64,000 bases of DNA from Candidatus Roizmanbacteria bacterium UBA1450 (GCA_002329205.1 DCTC01000001.1:286374-350373); one strand, 5' to 3'. Shown: positions 7,413-15,010, counted from the stretch's first letter. Numbers and translations: made by a program. The notes: generated by a model not told the origin, from the letters alone.

Positions 7413-8438
7413 ATGAGTAAAGAAGCGCTCCCCACGACCTTTATTCCCGGTCCCGAGGATTCGGTTACATGCCGTATTTGTCAGAGAGCCTGCAATCTCA
7501 CCGATGGTGCAGTCGGATATTGTTCTGGTTACAAAGCCGAGGACGGTACTCTCATTGATTTAACCTACGGGAAAATCACAACAGCTCAAGTCACAGAATT
7601 GGGATGGGCACCGGTTTCGGAATTTGCCGACCCCGAAGACGAAATTCTTTCTGTCGGAAGCCGCGGATGTAATTTCCGCTGCAATCACTGTATCAATTAT
7701 ACTCATGCTTTCGCGAGACATGATGAACGCGATTCTACATTCGTCTCCCCTGCTTCACTCGTTGAGTATGCGAACCTTATGTCATGCAAGGGAATTGCGG
7801 CAAACTTCAACGAAGGACTGCTAGCACTCGCGTACTGGAAAGACATTTTCCAACTGGCAAAAGAACACAATCTCTATACAATTGCCGTAACCAACGGTTA
7901 TGCTACCCCGGAAGCATTGGATGAAATCTGTCCCTATCTTGATGTATATCGCTGCGATATAAAAGCTCTACATGAAAATACAATGTCAAGTCAAGGCAAT
8001 CGGGGAATCCGTCCGGAAGGCGTGCTTGAAAGTTTATTGCATGTCAAACATAATTTTCCGAACACCCATATTGAAACAGTCACCATGATCAGCCCAGGGA
8101 TAAATGACCATCCTCAGGAGTTACATAAAATTGCCGGATGGATCCATGACAATCTCGGTCCCGACACTCCCTGGCATATCAGTCCGATGGATCCAGTTGA
8201 GACGACAAGACGCGTACCGCCACCCGATTATGTCGAATCAGCTCAGTTGAATCAAAGTGATAGGTATACCGGTTTTTCCATTTCATTTGATGATTCCGGT
8301 GCATTTTTACAAGTCGGCAACAGCGATCTTCTGTCTATCACACCTTCGGCTGTTCCCCATGAATTTCTTGAAGAAATTTCACATATCGGACATGATGCGG
8401 GACTCACCCGTGTCATCATAAAAACGGATGGACATTAA
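7413..8438 (+). CDS. amrS: AmrS-type radical SAM enzyme (AmmeMemoRadiSam family)
   Basis: Radical SAM protein of about 341 residues. A first Cys set (CRICQRAC, then YCSG) precedes the radical SAM cluster motif C-x3-C-x2-C in CNFRCNHC. Next come N-F-N-E-G in place of the usual G-G-E region, then VTNGYATPEAL, a Y-R-C-D-I-K strand and a conserved H-I-S-P-M-D-P near the SAM site. This order matches the AmmeMemoRadiSam radical SAM family, related to pyruvate formate-lyase activating enzymes. The start is uncertain: a TTG at 7401 would overlap the previous gene by 8 nt, while the ATG at 7413 follows its stop; neither has a ribosome site. The usual partners AMMECR1 and MEMO are not in the window. 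A strong terminator follows. Confidence 0.8.
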   Translation: MSKEALPTTFIPGPEDSVTCRICQRACNLTDGAVGYCSGYKAEDGTLIDLTYGKITTAQVTELGWAPVSEFADPEDEILSVGSRGCNFRCNHCINYTHAFARHDERDSTFVSPASLVEYANLMSCKGIAANFNEGLLALAYWKDIFQLAKEHNLYTIAVTNGYATPEALDEICPYLDVYRCDIKALHENTMSSQGNRGIRPEGVLESLLHVKHNFPNTHIETVTMISPGINDHPQELHKIAGWIHDNLGPDTPWHISPMDPVETTRRVPPPDYVESAQLNQSDRYTGFSISFDDSGAFLQVGNSDLLSITPSAVPHEFLEEISHIGHDAGLTRVIIKTDGH

Positions 8439-8440
8439 AA

Positions 8441-8464
8441 AAGGCGGCCCGAAGGCCGCCTTCC
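8441..8464. terminator. Intrinsic terminator between amrS and argG
   Basis: AAGGCGGCC (8441-8449), loop CGAA, GGCCGCCTT (8454-8462). The hairpin is flanked by A residues on the left and T residues on the right, so it can act for both convergent genes. Confidence 0.8.
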
Positions 8465-8480
8465 TATCAAATTGACGAAA

Positions 8481-10115
8481 TTATTTCCTCACTCTTCCTG
8501 CCTGCAGCTTCTCCACAATTTCTTTTGCGACACCAACCGAGGTGACGAGTTTGGTATTGGTTTTGACTGCCATTTGTCTTATGACTTGCCCGTCCGTGAG
8601 CTCCTTTTCCGTTCGTTCTTCACGTTCAGGATCAGTCGCGATATTGATGATCAGGTCAAATCTATTGGCTTCAAGAAGGTCTTTCAGATTCGGCTGTTTA
8701 TTTTGGTCTGAAATTTTATGAACAAGGATTGCTTCGATACCTTCCCGTTTGAGGAATTTATGCGTTTTGTATGTCGCATAGAGTTTATACCCCATGTCCG
8801 TTAGTGCATGAATCGTGTTTTTCAGCTTCATTTTATTTTCACGTTTTCCGATCGAAAGAAGTACTGTCTTCTCCCCTCTTTGCGCAAGTCTCATCTGGAG
8901 TGTGAAGAGCTCTATAAAGCCAGGACTTGCATTCTGATTGAAGGCAGTGGAGGCCATGAATGTTGCCAGTTTTTCTTCAAAAATGGTATTTGGTGTTTCC
9001 ACAGCGACCGATTCAGCCCGTCCTTTATACAGCTTAACTGTCACTTTTCCGGTTACTTTATCATTCTGATGATCAATGTATGCGTTCATATGCTCGACAT
9101 ATGGTTCATACCAGAATCCAGCATACACGGCATATGCCCAGCGAGTGTCAATTTCCGATTTAAATTCATTCTCCATGCGGGTAGAAACATATTTTTCAAT
9201 ATTGCGATGCGCATTGATAATGATTTCAGCAGCAGGTGCCTCATAAATACCACGAACCTTGAGTCCGATCACTCGATCTTCAATGTGATGTGCGATTCCG
9301 ATTCCGTGTTTTGCTCCGACATTATTCAGATGAGTAATAAGATCAGCAAGTTTCATCTGTTTGCCGTTTACTGCAACAGGGAGACCTTTTACAAACTCTA
9401 TTTCGACAAATTCAGGTTTTTCTGCTGCTTCTTCCGGAAGCTTGCATACCTGAAGAATATCCTTAAGCGGAGGAACAAGCGCCGGATTTTCAATTTCTCC
9501 GCCTTCTCCGGTTACGCCCCACATGTTGTCATCATATGAATACGGTTTATCAGATGTTTGTTTCACAGGAATGGAGTGTTTTTTGGCATATTCTAGCTCT
9601 TCATCCCGTCCCATCCCCCATTCTCGGACAGGAGCAATAATTTTGACGTCAGGATTGAGCGCCAATGCGACTCCTTCGATACGGACTTGATCATTTCCTT
9701 TTCCGGTGCAGCCATGCGCGATCGTATCGGCGCCTTCGGTGGCAGCAATCTTGACTGCCCATTTCGCAAGAAGCGGCCGTCCGATCGGAGTTGAGAGATG
9801 ATAATCACCCTGATAGGAAGCATTGGCTTTAATCCCTTTTGAGATATACTCGTTGGCAAATTCATCTTTCGCATCGATAACAATGGCTTTGATTGCTCCG
9901 AGTTTTTTAGCTTTTTTGCGGATTTCTTCCAGGTCATCCGCCTGCTGACCGATATCAATCGTAAGCGCGATTACCTCAGCATTATACTCTTCCTGAATCC
10001 ATTTGAGCATAACTGATGTATCCAATCCGCCGGAATATAATAAAACAACCTTCTTAACTTCTCCTTTTCTGCCCTCATACGAAGATACTTTTATGTAGTC
10101 CTGTTTTTTTTGCAT
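8481..10115 (-). CDS. argG: Argininosuccinate synthase with C-terminal MGS-like domain
   Basis: 544 residues, against about 400 for ordinary ArgG. The N-terminal part carries the PP-loop ATP motif YSGGLDTS (about 27-34) and the family signature HGCTGKGNDQVRIE, so it should join citrulline and aspartate using ATP. From about residue 426 a further 119 residues read as an MGS-like domain: M-G-Y-K-L-Y-A-T-Y-K-T-H-K-F-L, a strand FDLIINIAT, and D-G-Q-x-I-R-Q-M-A-V before K-L-V-T-S. This matches the allosteric domain at the end of carbamoyl-phosphate synthase large subunits. The domains are in one uninterrupted frame. No other arginine gene is nearby. The start at 10115 lacks a ribosome site; an internal ATG is not obvious before the PP-loop. 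Confidence 0.88.
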   Translation of the reverse strand: MQKKQDYIKVSSYEGRKGEVKKVVLLYSGGLDTSVMLKWIQEEYNAEVIALTIDIGQQADDLEEIRKKAKKLGAIKAIVIDAKDEFANEYISKGIKANASYQGDYHLSTPIGRPLLAKWAVKIAATEGADTIAHGCTGKGNDQVRIEGVALALNPDVKIIAPVREWGMGRDEELEYAKKHSIPVKQTSDKPYSYDDNMWGVTGEGGEIENPALVPPLKDILQVCKLPEEAAEKPEFVEIEFVKGLPVAVNGKQMKLADLITHLNNVGAKHGIGIAHHIEDRVIGLKVRGIYEAPAAEIIINAHRNIEKYVSTRMENEFKSEIDTRWAYAVYAGFWYEPYVEHMNAYIDHQNDKVTGKVTVKLYKGRAESVAVETPNTIFEEKLATFMASTAFNQNASPGFIELFTLQMRLAQRGEKTVLLSIGKRENKMKLKNTIHALTDMGYKLYATYKTHKFLKREGIEAILVHKISDQNKQPNLKDLLEANRFDLIINIATDPEREERTEKELTDGQVIRQMAVKTNTKLVTSVGVAKEIVEKLQAGRVRK

Positions 10116-10255
10116 ATATAAAAATGAATTAATAATGAGGCAAAATGTGTAATTTTTTGAAAAATTTGCACTAATTTATTAAAAATATACACTTTTTTTT
10201 AAAAAAATGCAACTAAAGTACTTGCAATTCCTTACAAAATTTTGATATTCAAAGA

Positions 10256-10284
10256 TTACAATTCTATAGGATAAATGCTATAAT
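10256..10284 (+). promoter_or_regulatory. Promoter of the PARG-like gene
   Basis: TTACAA (10256-10261), 17-bp spacer, TATAAT (10279-10284) with extended -10 TGC. The spacer carries CTATAGGA (10264-10271). Start codon at 10309 after AAAAGGA, giving an 18-nt leader. Confidence 0.7.
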
Positions 10285-10308
10285 ATAGACTATTACAAAA
10301 GGATTCAT

Positions 10309-11194
10309 ATGAATATTGAGTATTTCGTTAATAACGGCCAGCCTGAACGAGAAGATTTTGAACGCGATCCCCGGCTTGTTCTTCTAGCGCAAGAAACCCT
10401 TTCCATTTTGGATAACGGGCGGTATTACAACCGATTCGGTCACGAAGTTGTTATCGCACCTGATCTCAGATATGCAGTTCAAAACACCAGACTGTACACA
10501 CCAGAGCAAGGTCAGGTATTGCTGGCTGACGGAAGGCCTTCGGGATATCCGATAACCTCCCGTAATAAATATTACGTGTGAGACGACTCAAAAAGCGGCA
10601 CAACGACTGGTTCAATGTGAAAAACAAAAAGATCTCGCTGTTCTCAATTTTGCCTCAGCACGAAAACCGGGAGGCGGTTTCTTAAACGGAGCTCCCGCAC
10701 AGGAAGAATCAATAGCCCGTAGTTCAGGTTTGTACCCTACTCTGTTGACTCAACCTGAATATTACCAAATGAACAGAGCCCGAAAATCCGGTTTGTATAC
10801 GGATCATATTATTTACTCACCGGATGTTCCCTGGTTTCGCGGTGAGGATTATACACTGCTTGACAATATGTATCTCGCATCTATCATTACGTCTCCCGCT
10901 CCCAATGCAGGCAGTCTGCGAAAACGTGAAAAAAAACAGGTTGAATCACGATTACGGGAGCGCGCAGGTAAAATCCTCGCGGTCGCCGAGGCGGAAGGGC
11001 ATCGTTCTCTTCTACTTGGAGCATGGGGATGCGGAGTATTTAAAAATGATCCGGCTATGGTCGCTGATGCTTTCGGCGCATGGCTCGCAAGCGATCGATT
11101 TACGGGAAGCTTCGATCATGTGACATTTGCTGTATTGGACAATACACAGGGGAAAAATACAATCAGATCATTCGAAGACAGATTTCGTTCATAG
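10309..11194 (+). pseudogene. Microbial-type PARG (TIGR02452 family), frameshifted
   Basis: Two frames together make one protein of the microbial poly(ADP-ribose) glycohydrolase family. The first frame (10309-10581, 90 residues) gives the N-terminal part (LAQETLSILDNGRYYNRFG) and stops at TGA 10579-10581. Continuing one base later, the second frame reads V-E-T-T-Q-K-A-A-Q-R-L, then VLNFASARKPGGG and the catalytic signature GGG-x7-QEE with the catalytic Glu pair (GGGFLNGAPAQEE), and runs to 11194 with LLLGAWGCGVFKND. The second half has no start codon before the catalytic motif, so it cannot be a separate complete enzyme. Either a 1-nt insertion, a sequencing error or frameshifting explains it. 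The family removes ADP-ribose; the opposite-strand neighbour may add it. Confidence 0.85.
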
Positions 11195-11259
11195 TTTCAT
11201 TCAATCAACTCCAATATCTTCATTGTTGTGTAGTTTAAAAAAGTACTTTAAAAACAGAT

Positions 11260-11292
11260 GTGGCCGCCGTGACATAATGTCATGGCGGCCAC
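11260..11292 (-). terminator. Strong hairpin terminator between PARG and ART genes
   Basis: GTGGCCGCCGTGACA (11260-11274) pairs with TGTCATGGCGGCCAC (11278-11292) over 15 bp with one G-T pair and a TAA loop. Read on the minus strand it is followed by TGTTTTTAAA, so it ends the gene at 11318; it can also stop plus-strand transcripts. Confidence 0.75.
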
Positions 11293-11317
11293 TCACTCAG
11301 GCTTACAAACATCCCTA

Positions 11318-11986
11318 TTACCGGCATGCTACGATGTCGGTTCCGACGACCATCTTGACCTTGGGTGTCGCACCCGAAGCCTTGATGTTCCGATATACCC
11401 GCGAGACAACTGCATTCGGAGTACTCCTCGGGAACTCGACTGCATGGAGATTTCTCCAAAGCAGATACCCGGATTTTACCACCATGGTACCGCGCTTGGA
11501 TTTCTCCAGAAAATGGATGAGATCTGCATCATCCATCTCCCAGCATGTCACAATCGGCTGATGAAGTAAAGCCAATTGTTCACCCGTGAGAGACCGGTAA
11601 TGAGCCTCTCTGGCCCGGAGGACATGAATCCTCCGCTCAAGGTCTGCGCGCTCGGCTTCCGGTATCCGCCGGGAACGTTGTTTCTCCAATTCCTTCAGAG
11701 TTTTTGCATTCCCTGCCGGAGTCCAGAGGCGCTGCTGTACCGCGCGAATGGCTATTTTCCAGGCCATGTCGAGCTTGCATGTCACCCAAAGACCGTCCTC
11801 GTACGGGACATTTTGCCCATGCTGGACGATACCAGGGTACGGTCGACCTCCAAGCACCTTTGCAGGAAAATCCGAAGGGAGTGTGTTCCAGATGTATTCG
11901 ATGGAATACAAACCATCGCCATACTCCGTGGTATACGCCGATGTTCCGTGATAAACTAACGAACTTCTCTGTCCGATTCCGAACAT
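11318..11986 (-). CDS. Putative ADP-ribosyltransferase-like protein
   Basis: 222 residues; ATG at 11986 after GAAGGAGGGGACAC. The first part, SLVYHGTSAY (about 9-18), resembles the NAD-binding H-G-T strand of the H-Y-E/Q (diphtheria toxin/PARP-like) ADP-ribosyltransferases. DGLWVTCKLDMAWKIA (about 64-79) matches their second motif, in which an aromatic/Thr strand is followed by a helix starting with Ala. An EFPRST segment near residue 184 could hold the third catalytic acidic position. The middle (about 95-130) is a charged helix pair. No signal peptide, so it probably acts inside the cell. The convergent neighbour is a PARG-type hydrolase gene, which fits an add/remove pair. The assignment rests on short motifs only. 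Codons are GC-richer than those of nearby genes, and a long structured leader precedes it. Confidence 0.5.
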   Translation of the reverse strand: MFGIGQRSSLVYHGTSAYTTEYGDGLYSIEYIWNTLPSDFPAKVLGGRPYPGIVQHGQNVPYEDGLWVTCKLDMAWKIAIRAVQQRLWTPAGNAKTLKELEKQRSRRIPEAERADLERRIHVLRAREAHYRSLTGEQLALLHQPIVTCWEMDDADLIHFLEKSKRGTMVVKSGYLLWRNLHAVEFPRSTPNAVVSRVYRNIKASGATPKVKMVVGTDIVACR

Positions 11987-12093
11987 GTGTCCCCTCCTTC
12001 GGGGTTTATATGTGGCGAGATGAGAATTTAGAAATTCCTACACGTTTGTCAGGAAAGATCTCCTTTCTGTAAGCTGAGTTGTCAAGGTGCAGA

Positions 12094-12131
12094 TGTCAAA
12101 TTCTGAGGCAGCTGCTGCCTCTTTTTTGACA
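12094..12131 (-). promoter_or_regulatory. Hairpin in the leader of the ART-like gene
   Basis: GAGGCAG (12105-12111) pairs with CTGCCTC (12115-12121) around a CTG loop, and outside it TGTCAAA pairs with TTTGACA. On the plus strand the inner stem is followed by six T, but there is no plus-strand gene for it to terminate. On the minus strand it lies within the leader of the gene at 11986. Confidence 0.4.
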
Positions 12132-12214
12132 TACGCATTGTGCCTGACGGATCTCTTTGTAGACGGCCTTTGTCTGCTGAGTACCCGCAAAGCAAACTTT
12201 ATAATTACTTTTTG

Positions 12215-12253
12215 CTAAAAAAAAACCTCCCCTAACTGGGAGGCTGCTGACAT
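12215..12253 (-). CDS. Candidate 12-residue leader peptide
   Basis: ATG at 12253 reads MSAASQLGEVFF and stops at TAG 12217-12215. An AGGGAGG ribosome site (12267-12261) lies 7 nt upstream, itself preceded by a CTGTCAT/ATGACAG hairpin (12282-12266). The last codons overlap the terminator hairpin and its T-run. That is the arrangement of an attenuator peptide. It lies between the minus-strand promoter at 12341-12369 and the ART-like gene. No run of a single amino acid codon is obvious, so what it would sense is unclear. Confidence 0.45.
   Translation of the reverse strand: MSAASQLGEVFF
12217..12243 (-). terminator. Attenuator-like intrinsic terminator ahead of the ART-like gene
   Basis: On the minus strand CCTCCC (12243-12238), loop AGTTAG, GGGAGG (12231-12226), then nine T (12225-12217). 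It lies about 110 nt after the promoter at 12341-12369 and about 230 nt before the start at 11986. There is no gene upstream for it to terminate other than the short leader peptide. Confidence 0.65.
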
Positions 12254-12340
12254 CACACTACCTCCCTGTCATGAAATGACAGTAATCGTAAGGAGGTGAT
12301 ATGAACTAATTTGATTCGTTTTATTCATCATTGTTATGTA

Positions 12341-12369
12341 ATTATACTTAACGGGAATCCGTTAGTCAA
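12341..12369 (-). promoter_or_regulatory. Strong promoter with palindromic operator for the ART-like gene
   Basis: On the minus strand TTGACT (12369-12364), exactly 17 bp, TATAAT (12346-12341). The spacer holds the inverted repeat TAACGG-N4-CCGTTA (12349-12364), so a dimeric regulator bound there would block RNA polymerase. No regulator gene is adjacent. The predicted leader to 11986 is about 350 nt. Confidence 0.7.
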
Positions 12370-12576
12370 TAGATTGCTGCAACAACTCAGCCTTCATTAA
12401 AAAAACCACGATCATTTGATCGGATTTCCCATACTCACATCTTTAATATGAAGCGCAGAAATTGTTAAGGATTCCCTTAACAAAAGACTTTCATGCAGTA
12501 TAATATAATTTCGGGATAAGAAAAAAAAATTTGCGTACGGAGCGAATTGGAAACATAAAATAATTGAGAATGTATT

Positions 12577-12659
12577 GCCGGAGTGGCGGAATGGCAGACG
12601 CGCAGGTCTCAAAAACCTGTAGGCCTCGGCCTGTGTGGGTTCGACTCCCACCTCCGGCA
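12577..12659 (+). tRNA. tRNA-Leu (anticodon CAA)
   Basis: Acceptor GCCGGAG (12577-12583) pairs with CTCCGGC (12652-12658), discriminator A. The anticodon stem CAGGT/ACCTG encloses loop CTCAAAA, giving anticodon CAA, which reads TTG leucine codons. The long variable arm (AGGCCTCGGCCTGT region) is typical of class II leucine tRNA. The T arm GTGGG-TTCGACT-CCCAC is intact. CCA is not encoded. Confidence 0.95.
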
Positions 12660-12740
12660 CACTTCTTTTTTACTTCTTTTATATATATTTTTGACGGTTT
12701 TGCTACGCGTACTCCGTTTTTTCTGCTATACTGAAGAGTG

Positions 12741-13283
12741 ATGGAACTCATCATACTCTTTGGATTTATTGTTGGAGTAGTTCTTTTTATTTTTTCTTCT
12801 GCATTTTCAGCCATCCCCTTTTATCCTACCCACCGTCGTGATTTAGCACAAATTATTCGCAAAATGAAGCTAAAAAATGATCATATTATTGTTGATCTGG
12901 GTGCCGGTTCGGGAACGGTAATTTTTGCAGCAGCAGATGAGGCTCATAAAAAAGGACTGAACACTGAATTTGTAGCGATTGATATCAATTTTCTGCTTGT
13001 CGTTTACATGTATATCAAAGCCCAATTCCATCCGCATAAGGCTCACATTCACATCATGCAGGGAGATTTATTCAAGATGGATTATGAAAAAATGATTCAG
13101 CCGTTCAAACATGCGACGTTTTACATGTACGCAGTCCCCTGGCTCGCCAATGCGCTTGCACAGCTTGTTGTCGATATAAACAAACCGGCTCAAATTCTTT
13201 CCTATTATTACCCGGTCTCCATTCTGAAACAAAAGGACAAACTATCAGGCGAACATGAAGTCTTTGAATATGAAGTAAAGTAA
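12741..13283 (+). CDS. Membrane-anchored class I SAM methyltransferase
   Basis: 180 residues from the ATG at 12741 (a GTG one codon earlier is possible). An N-terminal hydrophobic helix (about 3-25) would anchor it. The SAM-binding motif I VDLGAGSGTVIFAAA is clear at about 51-65. Motif post-I VAIDIN and the acidic strand MQGDLFKMD follow at the expected spacing. Substrate unknown; such small anchored enzymes in this kind of genome are usually annotated only as methyltransferase-domain proteins. TATACT preceded by TGC (extended -10) ends 8 nt before the ATG and there is no ribosome site, so the mRNA is probably leaderless. Confidence 0.8.
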   Translation: MELIILFGFIVGVVLFIFSSAFSAIPFYPTHRRDLAQIIRKMKLKNDHIIVDLGAGSGTVIFAAADEAHKKGLNTEFVAIDINFLLVVYMYIKAQFHPHKAHIHIMQGDLFKMDYEKMIQPFKHATFYMYAVPWLANALAQLVVDINKPAQILSYYYPVSILKQKDKLSGEHEVFEYEVK

Positions 13284-13309
13284 TCGGCGCGGTCTGATAC
13301 AATGTCATC

Positions 13310-13852
13310 ATGCTTGAATCCATTATCTCGTTTGACCAATATATTACGTCCTTTATCTCTTCCCTTATTCCTCACACATCTCTTTTTGATGCTGTTTTTT
13401 CGTTCCTATCGTTGCAGGGATTGACGGTTATTGTGTGGTTTGTGTTGTTTTGTATCTACCTGTTGCGAGAACATTTTGACCGGACTTCCAAACAATTTCT
13501 TATCGCCTTTCTTATCAGCTTTTTATCAACATCTTTTCTCGTAAATATTGTACTGAAAAACATTGTCATGAGGGAACGGCCGTGGGTAGCACAACAGCTT
13601 TCCGAAGTGACCTGTCCTGAAGATTTCAGTTTTCCCTCAGGGCATGCTTCAGGAGCTTTTGCCGGAGCCATTATCTTCGCCCACTTTGATTCCAAACGGA
13701 AATGGTTCTATTATGGGATTGCGACGCTGATTTCTTTGTCACGCGTGTATTTGATCTGTCACTATGTGCTCGATATTACCTTTGGGGCACTGATAGGCTT
13801 ATTGATTGGTTGGGCCACGTTACGGCTACTTGCAAGTAGAAAAATAATATAG
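13310..13852 (+). CDS. PAP2-family phosphatase
   Basis: 180 residues with the three phosphatase motifs: K-x6-R-P in KNIVMRERPW (about 84-93), P-S-G-H in FPSGHASG (about 107-114), and S-R-x5-H-x3-D in SRVYLICHYVLD (about 143-154). Six hydrophobic segments are visible. The family removes phosphate from membrane lipids such as phosphatidic acid or undecaprenyl pyrophosphate; the latter would support wall recycling, but the substrate is not readable. The -10 TACAAT, preceded by TGA, ends exactly 6 nt before the ATG, so a leaderless transcript is predicted. Confidence 0.88.
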   Translation: MLESIISFDQYITSFISSLIPHTSLFDAVFSFLSLQGLTVIVWFVLFCIYLLREHFDRTSKQFLIAFLISFLSTSFLVNIVLKNIVMRERPWVAQQLSEVTCPEDFSFPSGHASGAFAGAIIFAHFDSKRKWFYYGIATLISLSRVYLICHYVLDITFGALIGLLIGWATLRLLASRKII

Positions 13853-13889
13853 GATGTTTAAACATTTTTAACAGTCTCTCTTCCTTACA

Positions 13890-13918
13890 TTGACATCATT
13901 TCTGTATTCAAGTATTCT
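13890..13918 (+). promoter_or_regulatory. Consensus promoter placing transcription start on the ATG
   Basis: TTGACA (13890-13895), 17-bp spacer, TATTCT (13913-13918), then 6 nt to the ATG at 13925. With normal spacing the first transcribed base is the A of the start codon. Confidence 0.7.
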
Positions 13919-13924
13919 GTTGGT

Positions 13925-15010
13925 ATGGACAATAATCAGCCCCCTAACCAACCTTCATCACCAGTTCAGACAGATTCGGTCAATGTTCAGACAGCACAAG
14001 CCATTCCTGCCGATCCGGGCAGTGCCCCTTACGCACCTCCTCAAACAACTGCACCTCCGGCTGCACCCGCTTCACGCAAACCTGTACTGATTATTGCAGT
14101 TGCCGTCATTCTTGTGATACTTGCTTCAGTTGGAGGTATCGTATGGATGAATATGGCCGCTACCCGAAGTCTTCAGCAACTGGTTCAGTCACAGGTGAAA
14201 GACCTGACCGATCTCGAAAAATCATATAAATCAGTCCGGACAATACTTGATGAAAGTGATGCGCAACCGGATGCAAGTACAACCAATTTACTCAAAACCC
14301 GTCCATCCAAAATCAGCGATGTGAACGCTGATGTTCTCGGAGCAGAAGAAGATCTCAATATCGGTCTGAACCGAAGGCTTGCCGATCAGTACAAAAAAGG
14401 CAGGGCATCGCTCCAAAACGTCTCTGGTACCAATACCAAAATTGCAGGCGTGTATGCGGGCAATCCGATTGTTAAACCGTTTCTTCCTGACGCCACTAGC
14501 CTGATCAATAAAACAAAAGACTTCACAACTGAATCAGACGCGTTGCTGGCATATATGAATCAAATCAACAGCCTCGAAATCTCATCAAAAACACTAGGAT
14601 ACCAAATCGGTCTTGCACTGCAGGAATCCATCATCCACAATGCCGATTCCGAATCCGTCGCACAATTCAAGACCAAGGTCAATGAATTGAATGATATCTA
14701 TGCAGATTACAAGGCAATTGACATTTCAGATCTTCCGGAAGATCTGAAGAAAAGCCACAATGAAGGAATTACATCTTTTGACAAAGATGTAGCGGTATTT
14801 TACGAACTCGTAACAGCATTGGAAAGAAAAGATGCGCTTATGCTCCAGCAGGCAATTCAATCGCTGATTATTCAAAGTCAAAGTGCCTCGACAGCATCAG
14901 AGATCGAAGTACGCAACTTCTGGAATGAGCATGAGACGATAAATGCAGCTACAACGCTTAAAAACGAATGGCAGCGCTTCGGTGAAGACAATCTGGGAAT
15001 CGCATTCTAA
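13925..15010 (+). CDS. Anchored extracellular helical protein, 361 aa
   Basis: The N-terminal 50 residues are Pro/Gln/Ala-rich and cytoplasmic. One membrane helix follows (about 53-75, VLIIAVAVILVILASVGGIVW). The remaining 285 residues are largely helical with few hydrophobic runs (many Asp, Lys, Gln, Ser), suggesting an extracellular helical bundle. No family recognised. The type II orientation (Lys/Arg before the helix) fits an envelope protein. The stop overlaps the stop of the convergent HD-domain gene by 4 bp. Confidence 0.75.
   Translation: MDNNQPPNQPSSPVQTDSVNVQTAQAIPADPGSAPYAPPQTTAPPAAPASRKPVLIIAVAVILVILASVGGIVWMNMAATRSLQQLVQSQVKDLTDLEKSYKSVRTILDESDAQPDASTTNLLKTRPSKISDVNADVLGAEEDLNIGLNRRLADQYKKGRASLQNVSGTNTKIAGVYAGNPIVKPFLPDATSLINKTKDFTTESDALLAYMNQINSLEISSKTLGYQIGLALQESIIHNADSESVAQFKTKVNELNDIYADYKAIDISDLPEDLKKSHNEGITSFDKDVAVFYELVTALERKDALMLQQAIQSLIIQSQSASTASEIEVRNFWNEHETINAATTLKNEWQRFGEDNLGIAF

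Noticed and set aside
8808..9539. Plus-strand open frame of 243 residues inside argG
   Set aside because: Translation is Phe/Cys/His-rich without homology signals; it is the antisense shadow of the ArgG coding frame.
10579..10584. TGA recoded as an amino acid (Gracilibacteria-type code) to explain the PARG interruption
   Set aside because: The downstream frame is shifted by one base, so reading through TGA would not restore it, and other genes such as those ending at 3518 use TGA as a normal stop.
11127..12072. Several plus-strand open frames opposite the ART-like gene
   Set aside because: They are shadows of a GC-rich coding frame on the other strand: no ribosome sites, Cys/Pro/His-rich translations and no recognisable features.
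12105..12127. Plus-strand terminator GAGGCAG/CTGCCTC with six T
   Set aside because: No plus-strand gene lies upstream for it to end; it is more consistent with a hairpin in the minus-strand ART leader, extended by TGTCAAA/TTTGACA.
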